The notes beneath the pieces were generated by a model. The model had not been told where the DNA came from, ran no database searches, and saw only the letters and a list, made by a program, of their open reading frames with translations. Below are positions 8,076-15,446 of a DNA stretch of 64,000 bases, in pieces (within the stretch, counting starts at the first letter, position 1; every line of letters starts with the position of its first letter). A program made the position numbers and the translations under genes. This DNA is from JBAZMA01 sp041649995 (GTDB lineage: Bacteria; Omnitrophota; Gorgyraeia; Velamenicoccales; Velamenicoccaceae): assembly GCA_041649995.1 (NCBI GenBank), contig JBAZMA010000007.1, positions 1-64,000 of the forward strand. The letters run 5' to 3'.

Positions 8076-8120
8076 GTTTTCAAGACTCGCTGGAGACGGG
8101 CGGCCTCGTTTTTGGTTATG

Positions 8121-9839
8121 TCAGGTCTTTGACTTGACCTCTTCCTCCAAATGCCTGATGAAAGCCTCCACGGACATGGTCCCCAAGTCCCCCCTCCTTT
8201 TGCTGCGCACGGAAACCGACTGGGCCGCAGCCTCGCGGCCGCCAACGACGGCCACATAGGGGATCTTGTTCACCTCGGCATTGCGGATCTTTTTATTGAA
8301 TGTCTCTGACGAATCGTCGACGCTCACGCGCAGGCCGTGATTTTTGAGCGCCTCCTCCACCGTTCGCGCGTACGCCTGGAGTTCTGGCTTGACCCCAACG
8401 ACAACCACCTGCTCGGGCGCCAGCCACAGAGGAAAGGCCCCGGCGTAATGCTCGATGAGCGCCCCGGTGAACCTTTCCAGGCTGCCGAAAATCACGCGGT
8501 GCAGCATCACGGGCCTGTTGTTTTTCCCGTCGGAACCGACATACGCCAGATCGAAATTTTCAGGCAGGGCGAAATCGCACTGCACGGTCGCGCACTGCCA
8601 CAGCCGGCCCAGGGCGTCTTTGAGCTTCACGTCGATCTTGGGCCCGTAAAAGGCGCCGTCTCCCTCATTGACGTCAAAGGCCAGGCCTTTTTCCAAAAGA
8701 GAGGACCGCAGGGCTTCGGTCGCCTTCTGCCAGTCCTCATCGTTGCCGATGGACTTCTTTGGCCTCGTGCTGAGCTCAATATGAAAATCCTGAAACCCGA
8801 AAACCTTCATGGCGTCGAACACAAAATCCAAAACGCCCTTGATCTCGGACTTGACCTGTTCCGGCAGGCAAAAAATATGGGCGTCATCCTGCGTGAAGCT
8901 TCTCACCCGCAAGAGCCCGTGAAGCACGCCGCTTTTTTCAAAGCGATAGACTGTTCCCAGCTCAAACAGCCTTAAAGGCAGATCCCTGTAGCTGCGAGTC
9001 TTCGATTGATAGATCAGAATATGCCCCGGGCAGTTCATGGGCTTGACCGCGTAATCCTGCCCGTCGATGGACAACCGGTACATGTTTTCCGCGTAATAGT
9101 CCGCGTGTCCCGAGATTTTCCAAAGGTCCCACTTCAGCACATGGGGGGTTATGACCATCTGATACCCGCGACGCATGTGCTCCTGCTTCTCGTATGTTTC
9201 AAGGATATCGCGAAGGATGGCGCCCTTGGGATGATAAAACGCCATGCCCGGTCCGGCCTTTTCCTGATAAATGTCAAAAAGCTCCAGCTCTTTGCCCAGC
9301 TTCCTGTGGTCCCGCTTTCTGGCTTCTTCCAGGACACTAAGCCGCTGCTTCAGGTCTTTCTCGTTGTCAAAGGCCGTGCCGTAAATCCTCTGCAGCATGG
9401 GATTGGTCTCAATCCCGTGCCAATAAGCCCCGGCAATGGACAAAAGCTTGAAAGCCTTGATCTGCCCTGTGCGCTCCAGATGAGGCCCGCGGCACAAATC
9501 CACGAAGTCATCGCCTGTGCGGTAAATGGAGACCGTGTCACCCGGGATATCCTCGATCAACTCCAGCTTGTAGCTTTCCCCCAAAGAACGAAAAAGGTCC
9601 CTGGCCTTCTCTTTGCTCAAGTCTTCGCGACGGAAGGGCTGATCTTCCTGAATGATGCGCAGCATCCGGCTTTCGATGCGCTCCAGGTCTTCAGGAGAAA
9701 AAGCCTCCTTTTTGTCAAAATCGTAATAAAACCCGTCCTCAATCGACGGCCCGATGCCCAATTTTGCGTCAGGCCAAAGGGATTTGACGGCCTGGGCCAG
9801 CACATGAGAACAGCTATGTCGGAGCAAATTCAAATCCAT
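8121..9839 (-). CDS. thrS: Threonyl-tRNA synthetase (lacks TGS domain)
   Basis: ThrRS charges tRNA-Thr and edits mischarged serine. The protein starts directly at the editing domain (RHSCSHVLAQAVKSLWPDAK, carrying the HxxxH pair). It continues with the class II catalytic core: motif 2 region VRSFTQDDAHIFC, motif 3 region LHRVIFGSLERFTGALIEHY. The C-terminal anticodon-binding domain starts at APEQVVVVGV. At 572 residues it is about 65 short of the usual 640, and the missing part is the N-terminal TGS domain. AAGGA lies upstream of the start. It heads the thrS-infC-rpmI-rplT cluster. Confidence 0.96.
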   Translation of the reverse strand: MDLNLLRHSCSHVLAQAVKSLWPDAKLGIGPSIEDGFYYDFDKKEAFSPEDLERIESRMLRIIQEDQPFRREDLSKEKARDLFRSLGESYKLELIEDIPGDTVSIYRTGDDFVDLCRGPHLERTGQIKAFKLLSIAGAYWHGIETNPMLQRIYGTAFDNEKDLKQRLSVLEEARKRDHRKLGKELELFDIYQEKAGPGMAFYHPKGAILRDILETYEKQEHMRRGYQMVITPHVLKWDLWKISGHADYYAENMYRLSIDGQDYAVKPMNCPGHILIYQSKTRSYRDLPLRLFELGTVYRFEKSGVLHGLLRVRSFTQDDAHIFCLPEQVKSEIKGVLDFVFDAMKVFGFQDFHIELSTRPKKSIGNDEDWQKATEALRSSLLEKGLAFDVNEGDGAFYGPKIDVKLKDALGRLWQCATVQCDFALPENFDLAYVGSDGKNNRPVMLHRVIFGSLERFTGALIEHYAGAFPLWLAPEQVVVVGVKPELQAYARTVEEALKNHGLRVSVDDSSETFNKKIRNAEVNKIPYVAVVGGREAAAQSVSVRSKRRGDLGTMSVEAFIRHLEEEVKSKT

Positions 9840-9940
9840 GAAAAGAGATATCCTTAAATCCGGGACACATTTCTCCGAAAGGAACCATTGCCCCGAACCT
9901 TAAAACGCTCGATTATTTTCTCGTGAACCGCCGGAGGCGC

Positions 9941-10138
9941 TCGGGCATTTGCTCCAGAATCTTTTGCCTCGAGCTTTACTCTGCTTGATCATTTCCTCAT
10001 AACCGGGGCAGAGGCGATTCGGAAATGCTCTTCGCAAAGCTCAGGCATTTGCTTCAGAATCTTTTGCCTCGAGCTTTACTCTGCTTGATCATTTCCTCAT
10101 AACCGCCGGAGGCGATTCGGAAATGCTCTTCGCAAAGC
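9941..10138 (-). repeat. Two tandem copies of a ~99-bp intergenic repeat
   Basis: Copy A (9941-10040) and copy B (10041-10138) are nearly identical, with four substitutions or so plus a 2-nt length difference. A third partial copy of the GCTCGGGCATTTG/AACCGCCGGAGGCG segment precedes them. The whole block is bounded by direct repeats of GACACATTTCTCC at 9864-9876 and 10143-10155. Read on the minus strand, each unit could encode ...EEMIKQSKARGKRF then stop, but it has no start or SD, so this is probably chance. The block fills the 328-nt gap between tRNA-Val and thrS. Confidence 0.8.
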
Positions 10139-10144
10139 TCGAGA

Positions 10145-10169
10145 CACATTTCTCCAGAGGAGAAATGTG
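10145..10169 (-). other. Perfect hairpin at the 3' end of tRNA-Val
   Basis: CACATTTCTCC (10145-10155) and GGAGAAATGTG (10159-10169) form an 11-bp perfect stem with a 3-nt loop. It overlaps the last two bases of the mature tRNA-Val. There is no T-run, so it is more likely a processing or repeat-boundary structure than a terminator. Confidence 0.6.
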
Positions 10170-10241
10170 GGCGCGACAGGACTTGAACCTGTGACCCCTT
10201 CCATGTCAAGGAAGTACTCTAACCAACTGAGCTACGCGCCC
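10168..10241 (-). tRNA. tRNA-Val (anticodon GAC)
   Basis: A 74-nt cloverleaf: acceptor GGGCGCG/CGCGCCC with discriminator A, D-arm GCTCAGTTGGTTAGAGT, anticodon stem CTTCC/GGAAG with loop TTGACAT (anticodon GAC, reading GUC/GUU), and T-arm ACAGG-TTCAAGT-CCTGT. The 3' CCA is not encoded, unlike in the tRNA-Glu of this window. It is the third tRNA of a minus-strand cluster downstream of coaC. Confidence 0.95.
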
Positions 10242-10293
10242 TCAAATCCTCAACCTCTTAGATCCTTAAATCCTGATTCCTAATTCTGTTTTA

Positions 10294-10376
10294 TGCCGGG
10301 AGAGGGACTTGAACCCTCAAGGCCTTGCGGCCGACGGATTTTAAGTCCGTTATGTTTGCCATTTCATCATCCCGGC
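10294..10376 (-). tRNA. tRNA-Leu (anticodon TAA)
   Basis: An 83-nt type II tRNA with acceptor GCCGGGA/TCCCGGC and discriminator A. The anticodon stem ACGGA/TCCGT encloses loop CTTAAAA (anticodon TAA). A long variable arm folds around CGGCCGCAAGGCC, and the T-arm is GAGGG-TTCAAGT-CCCTC. The long variable arm and anticodon identify tRNA-Leu(UAA). CCA is not encoded. Confidence 0.95.
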
Positions 10377-10438
10377 GAAAAAAGATTCTCCCGCTTCTGT
10401 AACCTCTCACGAGAACTCATCCGATCGCGAAAAAATCA

Positions 10439-10510
<72 letters not shown>

Positions 10511-10511
10511 G

Positions 10512-11072
10512 CTATCTTTTTTTGCCAATCCTGGACAGGACCGCCGCTACGATGTCTTCGGGCTCGCTCATCCGGCCTTCTCCGACGGAACCGCAGGCCA
10601 AACGCCCGCTCCTGGGCCCCAAAAATTCAAAGCCGGTCCTTTTCAGCCGAGCGATGTTGTCCCGCACGATCGTATTGGCATACATCCCGTCGTTCATGGC
10701 CGGAGCCAGGAACACGGGGGCCCTGGTCGCGGTCACGACGCAGGTCAAAAGATCATCGCAAATGCCTGCCGCCAGCTTTCCGATGACATTGGCCGTGGCA
10801 GGAGCGATGAGCACAAGATCCGCCTGCTCGGCCAAAGAGACATGCTCGATGTCCCAGGCCTCCGGCGGATCAAACAACGATCGAAGAACTTTCCGGCCCG
10901 AAAGGGCCTGGAACGTCAAAGGCGCGACAAAGGCCTCGGCCTCGCGCGTCATGATCACGTGGACCCCGGCGCCTTTTTGTCTCAAAAGGCTTGTGATATG
11001 GGCCGCCTTAAAAGCCGCAATGCTGCCCGTGACGCCCAAAACCACGCAAGGGGATGTCTTCATCTTGTTCAC
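10512..11072 (-). CDS. coaC: Phosphopantothenoylcysteine decarboxylase, stand-alone CoaC
   Basis: This FMN-dependent enzyme decarboxylates 4'-phosphopantothenoylcysteine to 4'-phosphopantetheine in coenzyme A synthesis. The 186 residues cover only the flavoprotein half of the usual bifunctional CoaBC (Dfp). Visible motifs are GVTGSIAAFKA at the N-terminus, ADLVLIAPATANVIGK, PAMNDGMY (the PXMNxxMW-type motif) and the substrate-clamp ACGSVGEGRMSEP, which carries the catalytic Cys. The CoaB ligase half is absent. Start GTG at 11072 overlaps the rpoZ stop; ATG at 11063 is an alternative. Confidence 0.92.
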   Translation of the reverse strand: MNKMKTSPCVVLGVTGSIAAFKAAHITSLLRQKGAGVHVIMTREAEAFVAPLTFQALSGRKVLRSLFDPPEAWDIEHVSLAEQADLVLIAPATANVIGKLAAGICDDLLTCVVTATRAPVFLAPAMNDGMYANTIVRDNIARLKRTGFEFLGPRSGRLACGSVGEGRMSEPEDIVAAVLSRIGKKR

Positions 11073-11275
11073 GCGGACTTTGTTTCCTTCATCTCAATCT
11101 TGCCGTCTGCGATCTCCTGCATGGCCTGCGTCGTCACCTTGTATTCAGACGGCGTTTCCACCAGTTTGGGCGAACCTTCCGCCAATTCCAAAGCCCTGCG
11201 CGAAACCAGGATCACCAATTTATACATGCTCCCGTGGCTTTTATCGATCAGCTTCTCTAAAGGAACGTAAGGCAT
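11069..11275 (-). CDS. rpoZ: RNA polymerase omega subunit
   Basis: This 68-residue protein begins MPYVPLEKLIDKS, contains the conserved MYKLVILVSRRALEL helix and ends after TTQAMQEIADGKIE, a layout typical of RpoZ. Omega helps fold and assemble the beta' subunit. It overlaps gmk by 35 nt upstream and coaC by 4 nt downstream. The gmk-rpoZ-coaBC order is conserved in many bacteria, which supports the call on so short a protein. Confidence 0.93.
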   Translation of the reverse strand: MPYVPLEKLIDKSHGSMYKLVILVSRRALELAEGSPKLVETPSEYKVTTQAMQEIADGKIEMKETKSA

Positions 11276-11873
11276 ACTCCTCCTCGCACATTTTGGCCGT
11301 TAAAATACTCTTGATTTTCCGTAAAGCCTCTTGAATCCTGTCGTTAACAACGATGTAGTCATATTGCTTCATGTGGGAAAGCTCTATTTTAACACGCTTG
11401 AGGCGTTTTTCTATGTCTTTTTTGCCTTCCGTGGACCGCCCTTTCAGACGCAGGGAAAGCGCGCCGGGCTGCGGGGTCAGGAGAAAAATCGAAAATACCC
11501 GGCAACGGCCCAGCTGCCTGCGGACCGTTCTGGCGCCTTTGACATCGATGCACAACAGGACGTCCTTCTTGCGCCTGCGCGCCTCCTCAAGAACAGACCG
11601 GGGCGTGCCGTAATACGACCCGAAAATTTTTTCATACTCAAGAAACGCTTTTCTGCCGGCCATCTTCCGGAATTCATCCGGCGTTACGCGGCGATAATCA
11701 TGCCCGTTCTTCTCCTGAGGCCTCAAAGCCCGTGTCGTGTAGGACACGGACCGCATAATCCGCTTTTTCCAAAAAGGGTCCCTGAGCAGGGCCTGGCACA
11801 GAGTGGTCTTTCCGGAACCCGACGGCCCGGAGACAATCCAGACCAGAGGCCCGGCCGCAGCGTTACTCGACAT
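11241..11873 (-). CDS. gmk: Guanylate kinase
   Basis: Gmk phosphorylates GMP to GDP with ATP. It shows the P-loop GPSGSGKTTL near residue 16, the GMP-binding segment SVSYTTRALRPQEKNGHDY, the EYEKIFGSYYGTP stretch and the LCIDVKGA strand. Its 210 residues are normal. The start overlaps the yicC stop by 11 nt, and its end overlaps rpoZ. Confidence 0.96.
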   Translation of the reverse strand: MSSNAAAGPLVWIVSGPSGSGKTTLCQALLRDPFWKKRIMRSVSYTTRALRPQEKNGHDYRRVTPDEFRKMAGRKAFLEYEKIFGSYYGTPRSVLEEARRRKKDVLLCIDVKGARTVRRQLGRCRVFSIFLLTPQPGALSLRLKGRSTEGKKDIEKRLKRVKIELSHMKQYDYIVVNDRIQEALRKIKSILTAKMCEEEYALRSFREADR

Positions 11874-12690
11874 TCTGCACCTGTTCGCGGATCTTTTCGA
11901 TCTGGTCTTTGATCATAACGACCTGGTAGGCCACGTGTTTTTCCTGGACTTTGGCGCCGAGAGTATTGATTTCCCGCTGGAGTTCCTGGGCGATAAAATC
12001 CAGGATCTTGCCCTTGGGCCCGGGCATCCGGACATGCTTGCCGAAACTGCTGAGATGGAACTCGATGCGCGTGACTTCCTCACCGACGTCCGTGCTGCGC
12101 ATAAACCCTTCCAGGGCATCCGGCGCCATAGTCCGCCGGTTCGCTTCGATGACATCGCGGACCCTTTTTTTGATCAGACCCATTTTGGACGTGATAGCTC
12201 CCGCGCATCGCTCCAGGTCTTTTTTCAGGGCCGCGCCCTCCCGCCTCTTCATCTCCACAAGCCTGCCGAGCGCCTCTGCGAGGGCCGACTTCAGCAGCGC
12301 TTCCTTATCCTTAAACCGCAGCTCTTCCTTGCGGTAATTCAAAACCCCGGGGAGAGCCACCAGGGACGAAACACTGATGCGCTCATCGATCTTCAGCCGG
12401 CGCCGCAGGCCTTCGAGAACTTTGTAATATTTATCGATAAGCCTTTCGTTCAAAAGAATATCCTCGGCGGCCTCATTGATATGCGTGACGGAAACCGTCA
12501 GGCGGCCCCGCTTAATGGTCTTCAAAATACGGCTGCGGAACTCCCCTTCCATATGCTCAAACGCGGGCGGCAGATGAAATTGCGTTTCGCAATACCTGTG
12601 GTTGAGCGATTTGATGGTGATGATAAAGCGTTCGCCCTTTTTCTCCGCCTGCGCCTGCCCGAATCCCGTCATGCTGACAATCATCGCCAC
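11863..12690 (-). CDS. yicC: YicC-family endoribonuclease
   Basis: A 275-residue member of the YicC family. It opens with the invariant SMTGFGQA, followed by IKSLNHRYCE, and ends with the DUF1732 C-terminal domain (STDVGEEVTRIEFHLSSF, ILDFIAQELQREINTLGAK). YicC-type proteins are reported to be RNases in E. coli and B. subtilis. The position directly upstream of gmk is conserved widely. The start is MAMIVSMTGFG, or the second ATG two codons later; it overlaps the end of ndk. Confidence 0.95.
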   Translation of the reverse strand: MAMIVSMTGFGQAQAEKKGERFIITIKSLNHRYCETQFHLPPAFEHMEGEFRSRILKTIKRGRLTVSVTHINEAAEDILLNERLIDKYYKVLEGLRRRLKIDERISVSSLVALPGVLNYRKEELRFKDKEALLKSALAEALGRLVEMKRREGAALKKDLERCAGAITSKMGLIKKRVRDVIEANRRTMAPDALEGFMRSTDVGEEVTRIEFHLSSFGKHVRMPGPKGKILDFIAQELQREINTLGAKVQEKHVAYQVVMIKDQIEKIREQVQNVE

Positions 12691-13184
12691 ACCTTCTTTT
12701 CCCGGCTTTCCGCAACCGTTGTCGTCGGATATAAATCCACGATGATCTCTTCGGGGTCAAACCACAGCTTGATCTCGCGCTCGGAATCCTCGGGGATCGC
12801 CGAGACGTGGACCACATTTTCATAAATGCCCCGGGTCGTGATGCGCCCGAAAGAGCCGCGGATCGACACGGAATCAGCCTCCTCGGGGTTCGTGGCGCCC
12901 GCCAACGCGCGGCATTTCGTGATCGCCGACGGCCCCCAGTAAACCAGGGCCATGACCTTCCTGCGGTCATGAAACTCGCCCATGAGATAGCGCAAAACAT
13001 CGTCGAAGAACGGCTTGTCCTTGAGATGCTGGTAATGTTCCGCGGCGAGTTCCCTGGTCACCCGGACCATTTTGGCGGCGACGATCTCAAGTTTTGTTTC
13101 CGAAAGACGCGTCAGGATATTTCCCGTCAGGGATTTTTTTAATCCGTCGGGCTTGATCAAAATCAAAGTGGCCTGATTCTCCAT
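12681..13184 (-). CDS. ndk: Nucleoside diphosphate kinase
   Basis: Ndk transfers the gamma-phosphate between NTPs and NDPs through a phosphohistidine. Motifs are TLILIKPDGLKK at the N-terminus, KPFFDDVLRYLMG, GATNPEEADSVSIRGSFG, and the active-site histidine in NVVHVSAIPEDSEREI (usually NxxHGSDSxESA). The 167 residues exceed the usual 140-150 because of a C-terminal extension ending VWR. The active-site stretch is divergent but the His is present. It lies between parB and yicC on the same strand. Confidence 0.94.
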   Translation of the reverse strand: MENQATLILIKPDGLKKSLTGNILTRLSETKLEIVAAKMVRVTRELAAEHYQHLKDKPFFDDVLRYLMGEFHDRRKVMALVYWGPSAITKCRALAGATNPEEADSVSIRGSFGRITTRGIYENVVHVSAIPEDSEREIKLWFDPEEIIVDLYPTTTVAESREKKVWR

Positions 13185-13223
13185 ATTTCTCCTTGTCGTA
13201 TGAGGTATTTAAAAAAGACGGCC

Positions 13224-14135
13224 TTAAGAGGCCTTGCGCAAAATCTTCAAGATCCGCTCTCGGTCTTCGTCCGAATAATATTCAATTTGGATCTTGCCTC
13301 TTTTTTTAGAAGCCAGGATCCTGACCTTCGTTCCCAGGGCGCGCTGCAGCTGATTTTCAAGATCGGCGATATAGGGATCTCTGTCCTTGGGCGCCCTCCT
13401 TGATTTTACCGAAAGTGATTTTCTCTGAACAATATAATTCTCTAACTCTCTTACAGACAAAGAGTTAGATAAAACCAACTGTGTCAGTTTGATTTGCTGG
13501 GCCACGCTTTCCAGACCCAAAAGGGCCTTGCCATGGCCAAAAGACAACTTCCCGGCGGCAATGGCCTTCTGCACCTCAGCGGGCAAATTCAAAAGACGCA
13601 GGATATTGGCGACGGTCGAACGGTCCTTGCTGACCGCCCGGGCGATATCTTCCTGGGTGAGGGCGAATTCCTTGGCCAATCTTTGAAACGCATGCGCCTC
13701 CTCCATGGGATTCAATTCCTGACGCTGAATATTCTCAACAATGGAAAGGATGAGCGCTTCCTGGTCGCCGACGTCCCTGATGACGACCGGAACTTTGGCC
13801 AGTTTCAACTGGCAAGCCGCGCGATACCGGCGTTCTCCGGCGATAATCTCATATCCCGCCGGGACGCGGCGCACAAGGATCGGCGCCAAAACGCCCTTCT
13901 CCTTGACGGAGGCCACCAGTTCCCTGAGTTGTTCCTCGTCGAAGTTGGCCCTTGGCTGATACTTGTTAGGGACGAGCCGGCCTGTTTCGACAAAGGTGAC
14001 ACCCTTGTCCTCGCCGGCCCCATGAGCGGCCTCTTTGGCCCCTTCCAGAGGGATCTCTTTTTTCAGCACGTCCTCGACGGACCGTCCGGATGAAATCAAC
14101 GCTGATAATCCTCTGCCGAGCGCTTTCTTTTCCAT
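13224..14135 (-). CDS. parB: Chromosome partitioning protein ParB
   Basis: ParB binds parS and, as a CTP-dependent clamp, spreads to organise origin segregation with ParA. The sequence begins EKKALGRGLSALI, the ParA-stimulating N-terminus. It has the CTPase/Srx domain with GERRYRAA, a helix-turn-helix LTQEDIARAVSKDRSTVANI, and a C-terminal dimerisation region. It has 303 residues. The ATG at 14135 is chosen because GGAG precedes it; an upstream in-frame TTG adds seven unconserved residues. It lies 32 nt behind parA. Confidence 0.96.
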   Translation of the reverse strand: MEKKALGRGLSALISSGRSVEDVLKKEIPLEGAKEAAHGAGEDKGVTFVETGRLVPNKYQPRANFDEEQLRELVASVKEKGVLAPILVRRVPAGYEIIAGERRYRAACQLKLAKVPVVIRDVGDQEALILSIVENIQRQELNPMEEAHAFQRLAKEFALTQEDIARAVSKDRSTVANILRLLNLPAEVQKAIAAGKLSFGHGKALLGLESVAQQIKLTQLVLSNSLSVRELENYIVQRKSLSVKSRRAPKDRDPYIADLENQLQRALGTKVRILASKKRGKIQIEYYSDEDRERILKILRKAS

Positions 14136-14167
14136 GAATTCTCCGTTCTCCTTCAAAAAGCCTTTGG

Positions 14168-14977
14168 TCAGGTTTGTGACGGCGTCGCGTCGGCAGGCGC
14201 GTCCTGCCCCCCAGCGGGGCTTATGCCCGCAACTTCTTTTGCCAGCGCGCCGTATTTTTGCGCTCCGATAGAATTTTTATCATATTGAAAAATGGACTTC
14301 CCGAATCCAGGGGCCTCTGACAAGCGGATGCTTCTTGGGATAATGGTCTCGAAAACCCTGTCCTGAAAAAAATTTCTGGTCTCATTGATGACTTCTGTGG
14401 TCAGGTTTGTCCGGAAGTCCGCCATAGTCAAAAGCACCCCTTCAATCTGCAGAAGAGGGTTTAAATTTTCTTTGATGAGATTTATGGTTTTGGTCAGCTG
14501 GCCCAGACCTTCGAGCGCGTAATATTCACACTGGACAGGGATAAGTACAGAAGTAGCTGAAACTAAAGAGTTTAGGGTAAGCAGACCCAATGAAGGCGGG
14601 CAATCAATAATGATATAATCAAATTCCTCCCTGATGGATTCCAGGGCTTTTTTAAGTCTCCCCTCCCTCTCCTGCTCTTCTATTAATTCGACTTCCGCTC
14701 CGATAAGATCGATGTTCGAAGGAATCAAAAACAGATTTTCGGTGGATGTTTTCTGGATAACATCTTTGATAGCCGTGTGGTCTATCAAAATGTGGTAAAG
14801 AGATTTTTCAATGGCATTCTTATCTATGCCAAGGCCGCTGGTTGAATTTCCCTGCGGGTCAGAATCGACGAGAAGAACACGTTTTCCCTCGACCGCAAGA
14901 TAGACGGACAAATTGATGGAAGTCGTCGTCTTGCCTGTGCCTCCCTTTTGATTACAAATCGCGATAATTTTAGTCAT
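14168..14977 (-). CDS. parA: Chromosome partitioning ATPase ParA (Soj)
   Basis: A 269-residue deviant Walker ATPase: IIAICNQKGGTGKTTTSINL with the signature lysine, switch I region VDSDPQGNSTSGLG, and Walker B IIIDCPPSLGLLTLN. It moves ParB-parS complexes along the nucleoid. The end carries a Pro/Ala-rich tail. By eye the gene is more AT-rich than parB. Two parS sites lie within 240 bp upstream. Confidence 0.97.
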   Translation of the reverse strand: MTKIIAICNQKGGTGKTTTSINLSVYLAVEGKRVLLVDSDPQGNSTSGLGIDKNAIEKSLYHILIDHTAIKDVIQKTSTENLFLIPSNIDLIGAEVELIEEQEREGRLKKALESIREEFDYIIIDCPPSLGLLTLNSLVSATSVLIPVQCEYYALEGLGQLTKTINLIKENLNPLLQIEGVLLTMADFRTNLTTEVINETRNFFQDRVFETIIPRSIRLSEAPGFGKSIFQYDKNSIGAQKYGALAKEVAGISPAGGQDAPADATPSQT

Positions 14978-15163
14978 GATTGAGCATTCTCGGCGCCATC
15001 TATAGATGTATCTTTGATAAATGGAAAATATAAGGCAACCATGCTTGTGCTTGATCGGTTAACTGTGAAAGCGGCCTCTGCCTCACAAAAACCGTTAATG
15101 AACCAGGGGCCGGGCAGATTGTTTCGAGGAAATACTCTTTTTGCAGAAGGTCTTGTTTCATAT

Positions 15164-15179
15164 TGTTCTACGTGGAACA
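15164..15179. other. parS site (one mismatch)
   Basis: TGTTCTACGTGGAACA differs from the palindromic parS consensus TGTTNCACGTGNAACA at one position. It lies 18 bp from a perfect copy in the parA upstream region, so it is very likely a secondary ParB binding site. Confidence 0.8.
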
Positions 15180-15197
15180 ATCTTGTCTTGTTCACAA

Positions 15198-15213
15198 TGT
15201 TCCACGTGGAACA
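15198..15213. other. parS site (perfect)
   Basis: TGTTCCACGTGGAACA is an exact match to the 16-bp parS palindrome bound by ParB. It lies between parA and the jag-like gene, about 2.2 kb from oriC, the usual origin-proximal position. Confidence 0.95.
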
Positions 15214-15236
15214 TTTTAACACAGTCACTACGTGTT

Positions 15237-15446
15237 TCAAGCTTTTTTCTTCGTATCTCTTTTGGATATCGTTGCTAATATCTTTGCCGGCTTTGCCCCG
15301 CTCATGCCAAAAAGACCCTTTTGTTCTTCAGACAAAACCTTGATCTTCAAGCCTGACCTGGGCACCTTAAGAATGCTCATGGCCTTTTTAACAGCTTCTT
15401 GCAGGGTCTTGCCCTCAACTTCTATTTCTGTCGGGAAATTTTCCAT
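15237..15446 (-). CDS. Jag N-terminal-domain-only protein
   Basis: This 69-residue protein matches only the Jag_N domain of KhpB/Jag/EloR: IEVEGKTLQEAVKKAMSIL followed by KVLSEEQKGLFGMSGAKPAK, with the characteristic KKGFLGxGxKxA-like turn. The KH and R3H RNA-binding domains that normally follow are absent, and the frame stops cleanly after a lysine-rich tail. Its start lies inside the yidC 3' end, the conserved yidC-jag order. It could be a truncated gene or a functional mini-Jag. Confidence 0.8.
   Translation of the reverse strand: MENFPTEIEVEGKTLQEAVKKAMSILKVPRSGLKIKVLSEEQKGLFGMSGAKPAKILATISKRDTKKKA

Noticed and set aside
9941..10138. CRISPR array or small protein gene in the tandem repeat
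   Set aside because: Only two long adjacent copies without spacers, and the apparent peptide has no start or ribosome binding site.
14974..15240. Minus-strand frame over the parS region
   Set aside because: Its peptide contains the FHVE and CSTWN readings of the parS palindromes, which marks it as non-coding.
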